The position numbers and the translations under genes were made by a program. Under the pieces are notes generated by a model, which had not been told where the DNA came from, did no database searches, and was given only the letters and a program-made list of their open reading frames with translations. Below are positions 18,303 through 28,111 of a stretch of DNA of 64,000 nucleotides, one piece after another (the stretch's first letter is position 1; each line of letters starts with the position of its first letter). The stretch comes from Arenibacterium halophilum (GTDB taxonomy: Bacteria > Pseudomonadota > Alphaproteobacteria > Rhodobacterales > Rhodobacteraceae), in assembly GCF_005938225.1 (NCBI RefSeq), contig NZ_VCPC01000002.1:496001-560000 (forward strand), read 5' to 3'.

Positions 18303-18947
18303 ATGAAGCGATTCTTTGCAGCCGTTCTGGCGGCCACCATGGGCCTTACGCCCATGACCGTGCAGGCCGAGGCCGATCTGAAATCCCTGTTCGAGCGTGA
18401 ACAGGTCACGCTCAGCAGCCTTCCGGGGCGCCATCTGAAGTCGATGCTGACCGAATCTGCGCCGCGCGATCGCAACCGTCCCAAAAGCTTCAGCTATTCT
18501 GCCGACTGGCTCGACAATCAGCCCAAGGCCAAGGGCGACGACCAGTTCCGCTGCCTTGCCGAGGCGCTGTATTTCGAAGCGCGCGGCGAAACCGTCAAGG
18601 GCCAGTTCGCCGTGGCCGAGGTCATCATGAACCGGGTCAAGAGCGCGCGCTTCCCTGCCACACCCTGCGGTGTCGTGAAGCAGGGCACGGGCCGGCGCTA
18701 TCAGTGCCAGTTCACCTATACCTGCGATGGCTACAAGGACGTGATCGCCGAGAAAAAGGCCTATGAGCGGGTGGCCAAGGTGGCCCGCGCGGTGATGGAC
18801 GGCACTTTTGGCGCGCTGACTGGCGGTGCCACGCATTACCATACAACGGCTGTGCGTCCGAAATGGGCGCGGGTCTACCAGAAAACCGCGCGGATCGGCG
18901 TGCATGTGTTCTATCGGCACAATTACCGGACAGCCAGCGCCGACTGA
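18303..18947 (+). CDS. SleB-like cell wall hydrolase (Hydrolase_2 family)
   Basis: 214-residue exported protein. The signal peptide is FFAAVLAATMGLTPMTVQAEA. The C-terminal half is a Hydrolase_2/SleB catalytic domain: CLAEALYFEARGETVKGQF contains the conserved catalytic Glu, followed by AEVIMNRV and the Cys-containing CQFTYTCDG, ending in GATHYHTTAVRPKWA. Such enzymes cleave peptidoglycan glycan strands. The start at 18303 is chosen for the signal peptide; the same frame is open upstream to 18228 but that extension is hydrophobic and Cys-rich with no support. Monocistronic by context. Confidence 0.9.
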   Translation: MKRFFAAVLAATMGLTPMTVQAEADLKSLFEREQVTLSSLPGRHLKSMLTESAPRDRNRPKSFSYSADWLDNQPKAKGDDQFRCLAEALYFEARGETVKGQFAVAEVIMNRVKSARFPATPCGVVKQGTGRRYQCQFTYTCDGYKDVIAEKKAYERVAKVARAVMDGTFGALTGGATHYHTTAVRPKWARVYQKTARIGVHVFYRHNYRTASAD

Positions 18948-19068
18948 TGGCGCTTTCAACGGCTGGTGCGGCGCTGGCGGGCCTGTTAGACGGCATCTGC
19001 CCTTCTAGGGTGCGCCTGAATCGGCCGACCTGATCCCCGGGTTGCCGCCCCCAATGGGAGACGCAACC

Positions 19069-19989
19069 GTGAGTTCCGAAATCCGACTGGCCTTTGAGCA
19101 TCCCTCCGAGCGCGCGCGGGCAACCGCCTCTGACCAGCCGCTGGACCGTATCTCGCTGCGCGATCATATCGTCGAGGTCGAAATCGGCGCGTTTCAGGCG
19201 GAACGAGGCCGGTCCCAGCGCATCTGTTTCAACGTCGTCGTTGAAGTCCAGCCTCTGACCGGCCCGATTGACGACGACGTTGATCGCATCCTGTCCTACG
19301 ACCGGGTGACAGAGGCCATCGCGCACGAGCTGTCGGCGGAACGGCTGAACCTGCTGGAGACCCTGGCGGAACGTGTGGCCGACCGTATCCTGCTTGAACC
19401 TCAGGCCGTAAGAGTCTTTGTCCGCATCGAAAAGCTGGATCGTGGCCCAGGCGCGCTTGGGGTGGAAATCGTGCGCGCGCAGGACGCGCCAGCGGCTGTC
19501 ACGCCCGAAGATGACCGTCCGCACCCGCGCCTTGTGTACCTGTCGAACAGCGCCATTGCTTCGGATCATCTGACCGGGTGGCTGGATCAGTTGCAGACCC
19601 GCAAACGCCCGCTGCTGCTTTGCGTCGGGATGCCTGATGCGCCGCGCCCAACCACGGGCCATCGTATGACCCAGCGCCGGATCGACCTGCTGGCAATTGA
19701 ACAGACCGCCTGGATGCTGGCCGCGCGCGATCCGCGCTGCGTGGTGGTGGAAACAAGAACCGAACTGGACTGGGCGATGAAGAACGGCCAGATCAGCGTC
19801 TGGGCCCCGTCCAAGATCGTGCTGGATGCGGTCGACGGCCCGCAAGTCGATCCGGGTGACGCGGTGGCGCTGGCGGCGTGGTTTGCCGATACCTTTGCCG
19901 CAGACGAGATGCTGGTGATCGGTGCCGAACTGCCCGAAGGCAGCGATGTGCGGCTGCGCGCGGTGTCGCCCGATCAGGCGGTGCTGTGA
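19069..19989 (+). CDS. folB: Dihydroneopterin aldolase with C-terminal amino-acid-kinase-like domain
   Basis: 306-residue protein. Residues about 25-145 are FolB (dihydroneopterin to 6-hydroxymethyl-dihydropterin in folate synthesis): ISLRDHIVEVEIGAFQAERG, LSYDRVTEAI and the catalytic-Lys strand VFVRIEKLDRG. A second domain of about 150 residues follows, patterned like the small amino-acid kinases (LVYLSNSAI, AIEQTAWMLA, ISVWAPSKIV, DAVALAAWFADTFAADEMLVIG), but without the KxGGS and GGG loops needed for ATP. The GTG at 19069 is chosen because GGGAG lies 8-9 bases upstream; an ATG at 19054 is an alternative. Directly coupled to folP. Confidence 0.85.
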   Translation: MSSEIRLAFEHPSERARATASDQPLDRISLRDHIVEVEIGAFQAERGRSQRICFNVVVEVQPLTGPIDDDVDRILSYDRVTEAIAHELSAERLNLLETLAERVADRILLEPQAVRVFVRIEKLDRGPGALGVEIVRAQDAPAAVTPEDDRPHPRLVYLSNSAIASDHLTGWLDQLQTRKRPLLLCVGMPDAPRPTTGHRMTQRRIDLLAIEQTAWMLAARDPRCVVVETRTELDWAMKNGQISVWAPSKIVLDAVDGPQVDPGDAVALAAWFADTFAADEMLVIGAELPEGSDVRLRAVSPDQAVL

Positions 19990-20987
19990 TGGACTATATC
20001 CGCCCGCTGGTGCAGCACGGCGCCGCGCGCCCCGATGATGCGCTGCCCTTGGCGGGGCGGGCCGATCTGTGGTTCTCCCATGCCGAAGTGTTGACGCGAG
20101 AGGGCGCGCCAAGCGTCTTACCCGTGGGTAAGGTCGCGCCAGAGGTGCTGGAGCGGCTGACGGTTCCGCGTGTCGATTATGCGGGCCTGTCGATGGACAC
20201 GCCCCGTATCATGGGCATCGTCAATACCACACCCGACAGCTTTTCCGACGGGGGCCGCCATGCACTGGCTGCCGATGCGCTGGTTGGGGCGGGGGCGATG
20301 GCAACGGCAGGGGCCGACATTCTGGACATCGGCGGCGAGTCCACGCGCCCCGGCGCTGAAACCGTGCCCGATGCGGAAGAGATCCAGCGCACCGAGCCGG
20401 TGATCGCCGCGCTGAGCCGCGACAATGCGGCGGTAATCTCGATTGATACGCGCAAGGCGGCGGTGGGCCGGGCTGCCGTCGAGGCAGGCGCCGCGATTGT
20501 CAATGATGTCAGTGGCTTTACCTACGATCCTCATCTGGCGGATGTGGCCGTGCAATCTGGTGCCGCCGTCTGCGTGATGCACGCGCTGGGCGATCCGGCG
20601 ACCATGCAGGACGACCCGCAATATGATGATGTGCTGCTGGACGTCTACGATTATCTGGCGGAACGGGTGGTCGCACTCGAGGCCATGGGCATCGAGCGTG
20701 CGCGCATCGCCATCGACCCGGGCATCGGCTTTGGCAAGACGGTCGAGCATAACCTCGCGCTGCTGCGCGGGCTGTCGCTGTTTCACGGGCTGGGCTGCCC
20801 GATCTTGCTGGGCGTGTCGCGCAAGGGGTTCATCGGGCGCATTGGTCAGCAACCTGACGCGGCGTTGCGCGCTCCCGGCTCCATCGCCTTGGGGCTTGAA
20901 GGTCTGGCGCAGGGCGTGCAGATCCTGCGGGTACATGATGTGGCCGAAACCGTGCAGGCGGTGCGGCTGTGGCAGGCGGTAAGGTAA
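19989..20987 (+). CDS. folP: Dihydropteroate synthase
   Basis: 332-residue TIM-barrel enzyme joining 6-hydroxymethyl-dihydropterin diphosphate and p-aminobenzoate; the sulfonamide target. Signatures: IMGIVNTTPDSFSDGG, DIGGESTRPGAE, VSGFTYDP, and the C-terminal LGVSRKGFIG. About 70 residues precede the first motif, longer than in E. coli FolP but familiar in alphaproteobacteria. The ATG shares a base with the folB stop codon (TGATG), so translation is coupled. The next gene, glmM, starts immediately after the stop, as folP-glmM do in many proteobacteria. Confidence 0.95.
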   Translation: MDYIRPLVQHGAARPDDALPLAGRADLWFSHAEVLTREGAPSVLPVGKVAPEVLERLTVPRVDYAGLSMDTPRIMGIVNTTPDSFSDGGRHALAADALVGAGAMATAGADILDIGGESTRPGAETVPDAEEIQRTEPVIAALSRDNAAVISIDTRKAAVGRAAVEAGAAIVNDVSGFTYDPHLADVAVQSGAAVCVMHALGDPATMQDDPQYDDVLLDVYDYLAERVVALEAMGIERARIAIDPGIGFGKTVEHNLALLRGLSLFHGLGCPILLGVSRKGFIGRIGQQPDAALRAPGSIALGLEGLAQGVQILRVHDVAETVQAVRLWQAVR

Positions 20988-22328
20988 ATGCGAAAACTGT
21001 TCGGAACCGATGGCGTGCGTGGCACGGCGAATGTGGCCCCCATGACGGCGGATATGGCGCTGCGCATCGGGGCGGCCGTGGGGCGCTATTTCCGCAGGGA
21101 TTCGGGCGGTGTGCATCGCGTTGTCATCGGCAAGGACACGCGGCTGTCGGGCTATATGTTCGAAAATGCGCTGACGGCGGGGCTGACCAGTACGGGCATG
21201 AACGTGCTGCTGCTGGGGCCGGTGCCGACACCTGCCGTGGGTTTGATGACACGGTCCATGCGGGCCGATCTGGGCGTGATGATTTCCGCCAGCCACAACC
21301 CGGCGCAGGACAATGGGATCAAGTTCTTCGGCCCCGATGGGTTCAAGCTGTCCGATCAGGCCGAGGCCGAGATAGAGGCGCTGGTGGAAAAGGGTGTCGA
21401 ACCCGCACAAGCCCCCAATATCGGACGTGCCAAGCGGGTTGACGACGCGCGGTTCCGCTATGGCGAGCGCGTCAAATCCTCGCTTCCGCGCGATCTGCGG
21501 CTGGACGGGCTGAAGGTGGTGGTTGACTGTGCCAATGGCGCGGCGCACCGGGCGGCGCCGGAGATCCTCTGGGAGCTGGGTGCCGATGTGATCCCCATGG
21601 GCATCTCGCCCGATGGGACGAATATCAACCGGGGCTGCGGCTCGACCCAGCCGATGGCCGCGGCCGAGATGGTGGTAGCGCAAGGCGCGCATGTGGGCAT
21701 CTGTCTGGATGGCGACGCCGACCGCGTCATCATGATCGACGAAAACGGCGCGGTGGCCGATGGCGATCAGTTCATGGCGCTGCTGGCCGGGCGCTGGGCT
21801 GCCGAAGACAGGCTGGCGGGTGGGGCGCTGGTGGCCACCGTGATGTCGAACCTCGGGTTGGAACGGTTTCTTGAATCCAAAGGCCTGCGGCTGGAACGCA
21901 CCGCCGTGGGCGACCGATACGTGGTGGAGCGGATGCGGGCCGGCGGCTTCAACCTTGGGGGCGAGCAATCGGGCCATATCGTGATGAGCGATTATGCCAC
22001 GACGGGCGACGGGCTGATGGCCGGGCTGCATTTTCTGGCCGAGATGGTGCGCTCGGGTCAGCCGGCCAGCGCTCTGGCGCGCCAGTTCGATCCGGTGCCG
22101 CAACTGCTGCGCAACGTACGCTACAGCGCGGGGCAGACGCCGCTGGAAGATGCCGGCGTCAAGGCCGCCATCGCGGCAAGCGAGGCCGACCTGGCCGGAA
22201 CCGGGCGGCTGCTGATCCGCAAATCGGGGACCGAGCCGTTGATCCGCGTGATGGCGGAATGTACGGACGAGGCGCGGTTGAACGCGGCGGTTGAGCGCGT
22301 TGTCGGCGCGGTAGAACAGGCGCTGTGA
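20988..22328 (+). CDS. glmM: Phosphoglucosamine mutase
   Basis: 446-residue alpha-D-phosphohexomutase converting glucosamine-6-phosphate to glucosamine-1-phosphate for UDP-GlcNAc. Seen: N-terminal [13 protein letters not shown], active-site phosphoserine loop [18 protein letters not shown], the metal loop DGDADRV, the sugar loop GGEQSGHIV and the phosphate-binding [12 protein letters not shown]. Its ATG follows the folP stop without a gap. Last gene of the folB-folP-glmM string. Confidence 0.97.
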   Translation: MRKLFGTDGVRGTANVAPMTADMALRIGAAVGRYFRRDSGGVHRVVIGKDTRLSGYMFENALTAGLTSTGMNVLLLGPVPTPAVGLMTRSMRADLGVMISASHNPAQDNGIKFFGPDGFKLSDQAEAEIEALVEKGVEPAQAPNIGRAKRVDDARFRYGERVKSSLPRDLRLDGLKVVVDCANGAAHRAAPEILWELGADVIPMGISPDGTNINRGCGSTQPMAAAEMVVAQGAHVGICLDGDADRVIMIDENGAVADGDQFMALLAGRWAAEDRLAGGALVATVMSNLGLERFLESKGLRLERTAVGDRYVVERMRAGGFNLGGEQSGHIVMSDYATTGDGLMAGLHFLAEMVRSGQPASALARQFDPVPQLLRNVRYSAGQTPLEDAGVKAAIAASEADLAGTGRLLIRKSGTEPLIRVMAECTDEARLNAAVERVVGAVEQAL

Positions 22329-22394
22329 TGCACGCTTGACCCGTATTCTTCGGTGGCCCTAGTGTCGTGCCGTTGAATATATGGGAGGATTTCA

Positions 22395-22898
22395 ATGCGA
22401 GTGTTCAAGGCGTCGATTTGCGCCGCGTTTGGTTTGGTGTTTGCGGCCGGCGTGGCGCACGCCGAGATGTCGGTGAAACTGGGCGCGCCCTGGGGCGGCA
22501 AGAAGGTTCCGAATGGGCAGCAATGCACCCTGCACGGGGGCAAGGGCGCGACGCCGCCGATGACGGTCAGCGGGCTGCCTGCGGGCACCGCCGGGATCGT
22601 CGTGGAATATGACGACAAATCCTATGCGCCGCTGGCCACCAAGGGCGGGCATGGCACGCTGATCTACCCGGCCTCGGGTGCCTCGGCCAAGCTGCCTGCG
22701 GTGCCGGGGCTGACGGACAAGCTGCCCGGCGGGGTGCGCGTGGTGAAGCGCTCGCGCGGCAAGGGGCAATATGCGTCCAAAGGCTATCTGCCGCCTTGTT
22801 CCGGGGGGCAGGGCAACAAGTACACCGCCACGTTGAAGGCCGTGAACGGCCAAGGCAAGGTGCTGGAAAAGACGACCATCGTAATCGGAACCTATTGA
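22395..22898 (+). CDS. Small exported protein, PEBP-like
   Basis: 167-residue exported protein with a clear signal peptide (ASICAAFGLVFAAGVAHAE) and a good ribosome-binding site (GGGAGG) before the ATG. The mature part has a pattern resembling YbhB/PEBP phosphatidylethanolamine-binding-like proteins: PPMTVSGLPAGTAGIVVEYDD and YLPPCSGGQGNKYTATLKAV. The similarity is weak, and the usual His of the PEBP ligand pocket is not obvious. It has its own short upstream region and is followed by a bidirectional terminator, so it is probably monocistronic. Function not known. Confidence 0.75.
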   Translation: MRVFKASICAAFGLVFAAGVAHAEMSVKLGAPWGGKKVPNGQQCTLHGGKGATPPMTVSGLPAGTAGIVVEYDDKSYAPLATKGGHGTLIYPASGASAKLPAVPGLTDKLPGGVRVVKRSRGKGQYASKGYLPPCSGGQGNKYTATLKAVNGQGKVLEKTTIVIGTY

Positions 22899-22904
22899 AA
22901 TGAA

Positions 22905-22930
22905 AAAGGGCGCCCGCGGGGGCGCCCTTT
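22905..22930. terminator. Bidirectional terminator between PEBP-like gene and ilvC
   Basis: Perfect 11-bp stem, AAAGGGCGCCC (22905-22915) with GGGCGCCCTTT (22920-22930), 4-base loop. The A/T ends give a T tract on either strand, serving both convergent genes. Confidence 0.85.
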
Positions 22931-22951
22931 GCTGGTCTGGGGTGGGCCGGA

Positions 22952-24064
<1,113 letters not shown>

Positions 24065-24105
24065 TCAAAGAAGAAGAACAATGCGCCAAATGTGAGAATC
24101 GTGAA

Positions 24106-24567
24106 ATGATCATGCTTGACGATCTGGACAGGCGGCTGCTTCGGCACTTTCAGGCCGAGCCGTCGCTGTCGACCGCCGAACTGGCCGAGCGGGCGGGCGT
24201 CACGGCGGCGACCTGCTGGCGGCGGCTGGAGCGGATGCAGGGCGCGGGCGTGATCCTGGGGCAGGAGGCGGTGATCGACTGGGCCGCGCTGGGCTATGCG
24301 GTCGAGGTATCGTTGCGGTTCACGCTGGAGAAGGCCAACGCGCGGGCGTTCGACGAATTCCTGGCCGCCGCGCGCGAGGTGCCCGAGGTGCTGGAGATCC
24401 AGACCTTTCTGGGCCGGGTCGACGTGCGGCTGTCGGTGATTGCGCGGGACATGGCGCATTACCAGCAGCTGTATCGTGAGCGGATCCTGACGCTGCCGCA
24501 TATCGCGGATATCGAGCCGTTGATGCATATCTCGCGGATCAAGTCGGACGAGGTGTTGCCGGTATGA
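24106..24567 (+). CDS. Lrp/AsnC family transcriptional regulator
   Basis: 153-residue regulator with the AsnC-type N-terminal HTH (LDDLDRRLLRHFQAEPSLSTAELAERAGVTAATCWRRL is interrupted by no gap; key part is ELAERAGVTAATCWRRLERM) and a C-terminal RAM effector-binding domain (PEVLEIQTFLGRVDVRL, YRERILTLPHI). Lrp-type proteins sense amino acids as octamers. It is divergent from ilvC and overlaps the second Lrp gene by 4 bases. The start could also be the in-frame ATG at 24112; no strong ribosome-binding site separates them. Likely targets are ilvC or the downstream aminotransferase (inference). Confidence 0.9.
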   Translation: MIMLDDLDRRLLRHFQAEPSLSTAELAERAGVTAATCWRRLERMQGAGVILGQEAVIDWAALGYAVEVSLRFTLEKANARAFDEFLAAAREVPEVLEIQTFLGRVDVRLSVIARDMAHYQQLYRERILTLPHIADIEPLMHISRIKSDEVLPV

Positions 24568-25019
24568 TCGAGCTGGACGAGATCGACCGCCGCATCCTGC
24601 TGGCGCTGGCGCGGGATGCCACGCAAAGCGCGGGCGCCCTGGGGCGGCGGTTTGGCCTGTCGCAGCCTGCCATGTGGCGCCGGATTCGGCGATTGCAGGA
24701 GGCGGGGGCGATCAAGGGGCGGCGGTTGCGGTTGAACGCCGAGGCGCTGGGGTTTGGCGTGACCGTGTTTCTGGGCGTCAAGCTGGGGCGCAAGGGGCGC
24801 GCCAGCCTGTCGGATTTTGAACGTGCCGTCAGCGCCATTCCCGAGGTGCAGACGGTGGAGCATGTGCTGGGCCTTTATGATTTTCGCCTGCGGGTGGTGG
24901 CGCGCGATCTGCCCGATTTCGAGCGGGTGCTGCGGCGGCGGATCATGACGCTGCCGGGCGCGGGCGAGGTCGAGGCCAATGTGCTGCTGAGCGAGGAGCG
25001 GCTGCCGGGGCCGCTGTAG
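24564..25019 (+). CDS. Second Lrp/AsnC family transcriptional regulator
   Basis: 151-residue paralogue of the preceding regulator: the N-terminal HTH is seen in ALGRRFGLSQPAMWRRIRRL, and the C-terminal RAM domain in VSAIPEVQTVEHVLGLYDF and RRRIMTLPGAGEVE. Its ATG overlaps the stop of the first gene (ATGA), so the two are made together and might form mixed oligomers, as has been seen for paired AsnC-type regulators such as NirD/L or AhbA/B (where paired members are enzymes). A regulator role is the simplest reading here because both copies keep HTH sequence. Confidence 0.88.
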   Translation: MIELDEIDRRILLALARDATQSAGALGRRFGLSQPAMWRRIRRLQEAGAIKGRRLRLNAEALGFGVTVFLGVKLGRKGRASLSDFERAVSAIPEVQTVEHVLGLYDFRLRVVARDLPDFERVLRRRIMTLPGAGEVEANVLLSEERLPGPL

Positions 25020-25091
25020 CGGCATATCCGCTTTGCCAAGGGGCGGGCGGCGCGCTATGACCCGGGGCAGATGCCCCCGAAGGAGCCTGCG

Positions 25092-26219
25092 ATGCCTGCC
25101 TTGCTTGACACTGTCGATCCCGATGGACTGGAAGAATTTTCCGTCGTTTTCACCGACCGCTCGCTGAATCATATGTCGATGCGGTTCCAGAAGGTGATGC
25201 GTGACATCTCGGAAATGTTGAAAGAGGTGTATAACGCCGATGCGGTTGCCGTGATCCCCGGTGGCGGCACCTATGCGATGGAGGCGGTTGCGCGGCAGTT
25301 CGCGCGCGGGGCCGAGGTGCTGGTGGTGCGCAACGGCTGGTTTTCCTATCGCTGGAGCCAGATCATCGAGACGGGTGGGCTGACCAGCGGCGCCACCGTG
25401 ATGAAGGCACGCCAGACCGGCAATGCGGCGCCGTCGCCCTTTGCGCCTGCGCCGATTGCGGATGTTGTGGCTGAAATTCGCGCGAAGAAGCCCGCCGTGG
25501 TTTTTGCGCCCCATGTGGAAACCGCGGCCGGGGTGATCCTGCCCGACGATTACGTGGCCGCGCTGGCCGCTGCCGCCCATGAGGTGGGGGCGCTGATGGT
25601 GCTCGATTGCATCGCCTCGGGCTGTGCCTGGGTCGATATGAAGGCGCTCGGGGTCGATGTGCTGATCTCGGCCCCGCAAAAGGGGTGGAGCGCCTCGCCC
25701 TGTGCCGGTCTGGTGATGCTGTCGGCCACGGCGCTGGAGCGGCTCGAGGACAGCCAGTCGGACAGCTTTGCCATCGACCTGAAAAAATGGCGCGCGATCA
25801 TGGCGGCCTATGAGGGCGGCGGGCACGCCTATCACGCCACCATGCCGACGGACGCCTTGCAGGAATTCCGCGACACGATGATCGAGACGCGGGACTATGG
25901 CTTTGACCGCCTGCGCGAGGCGCAGTGGAAGCTGGGCGATGGGGTGCGTGCGATGCTGCGCGAGCGGGGTGTGACCTCGGTTGCCGCCGATGGGTTCGGT
26001 GCGCCGGGTGTGGTGGTGAGCTACACCACCTCGCCCGAGGTGCAGTCGGGCCGGGCGTTCGCCGCGAAGGGGATGCAGATTGCCGCAGGCGTGCCGCTGC
26101 AATGTGACGAGCCCGAGGGGTTTTCCACCTTCCGGCTGGGGCTGTTCGGGCTGGACAAGCTCTATGATGTCGATGCCACGCTGGCGCGGCTGAAACGGGT
26201 GCTGGACGAGGTGCTTTAG
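25092..26219 (+). CDS. Class V PLP-dependent aminotransferase
   Basis: 375-residue fold-type I aminotransferase of the serine/alanine--glyoxylate group. Seen: substrate-binding N-terminal RSLNHMSMRFQKVM, VIPGGGTYAMEAVARQF, the cofactor Asp in LMVLDCIASGCAW and the Schiff-base Lys in LISAPQKGWSASP. The start at 25092 is chosen because GAAGGAG stands just upstream; the ATG at 25071 lacks one. It follows the two Lrp genes by 72 bases on the same strand and may be their target. The exact amino donor and acceptor cannot be read from sequence. Confidence 0.88.
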   Translation: MPALLDTVDPDGLEEFSVVFTDRSLNHMSMRFQKVMRDISEMLKEVYNADAVAVIPGGGTYAMEAVARQFARGAEVLVVRNGWFSYRWSQIIETGGLTSGATVMKARQTGNAAPSPFAPAPIADVVAEIRAKKPAVVFAPHVETAAGVILPDDYVAALAAAAHEVGALMVLDCIASGCAWVDMKALGVDVLISAPQKGWSASPCAGLVMLSATALERLEDSQSDSFAIDLKKWRAIMAAYEGGGHAYHATMPTDALQEFRDTMIETRDYGFDRLREAQWKLGDGVRAMLRERGVTSVAADGFGAPGVVVSYTTSPEVQSGRAFAAKGMQIAAGVPLQCDEPEGFSTFRLGLFGLDKLYDVDATLARLKRVLDEVL

Positions 26220-26914
26220 GCCGTCGTTTTCGGGCGCCATGCGATGTTGCTGCTGGCGCCTAGTCCATACCGCAGACAGGCGGCGATGGTCAGCAAGGCG
26301 AGGGCGAACCATGCCGCGCCCCACAGCATGGTGGTGCCGCCGAATTCGGTGGCCAGCATCCGCGCGTCGCTGTCCAGATGGGCGCGGCGCAGGGTGTCGT
26401 CAAAAATATCGAGCGGTACGTAGATCATGCTGGCCATGCCGATCAGCCGCAGGATCAGATCATTCACGTCGCGCGACAGATAGGCGGCCGCCGCGATCAG
26501 CGCGGCGCCCGTTCCTGCCGCAAAGCCGATGGCAAAGATGCCCTGCATGTAGAGCGCGGCAGAGGCCACCAGCACCGCGCCAAGCGTGGCCGCTATGGCG
26601 CGGTCGGCGTGGGTGCGCAGGGCGGCGATGAACAGGACAACCCCGATTGCAAGCGAGCCGATATAGCCCGCGCAGAGGATCACGAAGCGATTGCCGCCGC
26701 GCGAAATCACCTGTCCGCCCTGGGACAGGGTGATGTGCATGTCGACCACCTCTCCTCCGGTCAGCAGCGTGGCTGCCGCGTGCGAAAGTTCGTGAAACAA
26801 CACCAACAGCAGCTTGAGCGGCATAACCACCGGCGTGGACCAGAGCAGGCAGAGGGCAAGGCACAGCGCGGCAAGCTGCCAGTGCCGGCCAAAAGCGGCG
26901 GGCAGGCTGGTCAT
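26216..26914 (-). CDS. M50-type membrane metallopeptidase-like protein
   Basis: 232-residue polytopic membrane protein. The zinc motif HExxH appears as LFHELSHAAATLLTGG at about residues 39-54, within a hydrophobic segment, as in M50/site-2-protease-like proteins (M50B-like short family). Further hydrophobic stretches (FVILCAGYIGSLAIGVVLF, AALYMQGIFAIGFAAGTGAAL) give about five to six transmembrane helices. The second M50 metal-ligand motif (NxxPxxxLDG) is not evident; a possible Asp lies in LSRDVNDLILRL. Its start overlaps the stop of the upstream UbiH-like gene by 4 bases, and it is convergent with the aminotransferase, with 4 bases of overlap. Confidence 0.78.
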   Translation of the reverse strand: MTSLPAAFGRHWQLAALCLALCLLWSTPVVMPLKLLLVLFHELSHAAATLLTGGEVVDMHITLSQGGQVISRGGNRFVILCAGYIGSLAIGVVLFIAALRTHADRAIAATLGAVLVASAALYMQGIFAIGFAAGTGAALIAAAAYLSRDVNDLILRLIGMASMIYVPLDIFDDTLRRAHLDSDARMLATEFGGTTMLWGAAWFALALLTIAACLRYGLGASSNIAWRPKTTA

Positions 26915-28110
26915 TTCCGGCGCAGCCCCAGCCCCATGTGCATCAGACCGTGGCGCACCGGCGTCAGCCCGTGCAGCGTGTTCAGCGCGGCGGCGCGCAG
27001 GTCGCGTAGCGGCTGGGCCCGGGCCATGGCGGCGCGATTGAGCAGGTCGATGCCCGTGCTGCGCAACGCGATATCGGTATGGCGCGCGCGGGCATAGGCA
27101 TCAAGCATCGGCGCATCGCCAAGCCCCTCGGGACGGGCCTGTGCCAGGTCCAGCAGGCAGGCCAGATCGGCCAAAGACGTGTTGAGCCCCTGCGCGCCGA
27201 TGGGCGGCATCACATGGGCGGCTTCGGCCATCAGGGCCAACCGCTCGGCCGTCAGCCGCGTCGCGCGTTGCGAGATGATCGGCCACAGGCTGCGCGCGCT
27301 CAGTAGCGTGAGCGGCCCGAACAGCGCGCAGGACCGTTCGGTCATCGCGGCCTCGAATTCGGGCACCGGCATCTGCGCCAGATCGGCCGCGCGGGCGCCC
27401 GGCTCCATCCAGACCACGGCCGAGGACGGCATCCCGTTCTGGTCGGGCAGGGGCACCAGCGTGAACGGGCCGCCGGTGCGGTGGATTTCGGTCGAGACGT
27501 TATCGTGCGGTATCGGGTGCGAAACGGCGAAGGCCAGCGCCTTTTGTCCGTAGCGCTGCGTGGTCACGCTGATGCCCGCCGCCTGCCGCATCGGCGAGTT
27601 GCGCCCGTCGGCGGCTATGACCAGTTTGGCGTTGATCACGTCGCCGTCGCTGAGCGTCACGCGCGCGCCCGTGGTGCGGGTGAACAGAGATTTGGTGCCA
27701 ATACCGGGGCGGAAATCGACCCCGGGCAGGTCGGCCAGTCGGGCCGCCATTTCGCGCCGCAGCAGCCAGTTCGGCAGGTTCCAGCCAAAGGGACGCTCGG
27801 AAATCTCGTCGGCCACGAAATCGCGGATGCTGCGCGCCTCGGGGGCCGGGCCGCCGGCATCGACGATGCGCATGACTTGCAGCGGCATGGCGTGCGGGGC
27901 AAGCCGCGCCCACAGGCCCGCACGTTCCAGCAGATCCCGCGCGGGTTGCAGGAATGCGGTGCTGCGCAGGTCGGCGCCATCCTGCGTGGAATCGGTGATG
28001 GGAGGGGCCGGATCGACGCAGATCACCCGGAACCCGGCATCGCCGAACACGGCCGCCGCGGTCAGCCCGGCCACGCCGCCGCCGGAAATCAGGATGTCGC
28101 AGCTCGTCAT
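26911..28110 (-). CDS. UbiH/UbiF-family FAD-dependent monooxygenase
   Basis: 399-residue flavoprotein hydroxylase. Seen: the dinucleotide-binding ISGGGVAGLTAAAVFGDAG at the N-terminus, the second FAD motif around KLVIAADGRNSPMRQAAG, and the C-terminal MPPIGAQGLNTSLADLACL, which is the GAQGxN(T) flavin-contact loop typical of ubiquinone hydroxylases. Most likely an aromatic-ring hydroxylase of ubiquinone biosynthesis or a close relative. It is co-transcribed with a HAD phosphatase (1-base gap upstream) and the M50-like gene (4-base overlap downstream). Confidence 0.88.
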   Translation of the reverse strand: MTSCDILISGGGVAGLTAAAVFGDAGFRVICVDPAPPITDSTQDGADLRSTAFLQPARDLLERAGLWARLAPHAMPLQVMRIVDAGGPAPEARSIRDFVADEISERPFGWNLPNWLLRREMAARLADLPGVDFRPGIGTKSLFTRTTGARVTLSDGDVINAKLVIAADGRNSPMRQAAGISVTTQRYGQKALAFAVSHPIPHDNVSTEIHRTGGPFTLVPLPDQNGMPSSAVVWMEPGARAADLAQMPVPEFEAAMTERSCALFGPLTLLSARSLWPIISQRATRLTAERLALMAEAAHVMPPIGAQGLNTSLADLACLLDLAQARPEGLGDAPMLDAYARARHTDIALRSTGIDLLNRAAMARAQPLRDLRAAALNTLHGLTPVRHGLMHMGLGLRRK

Positions 28111-28111
28111 G

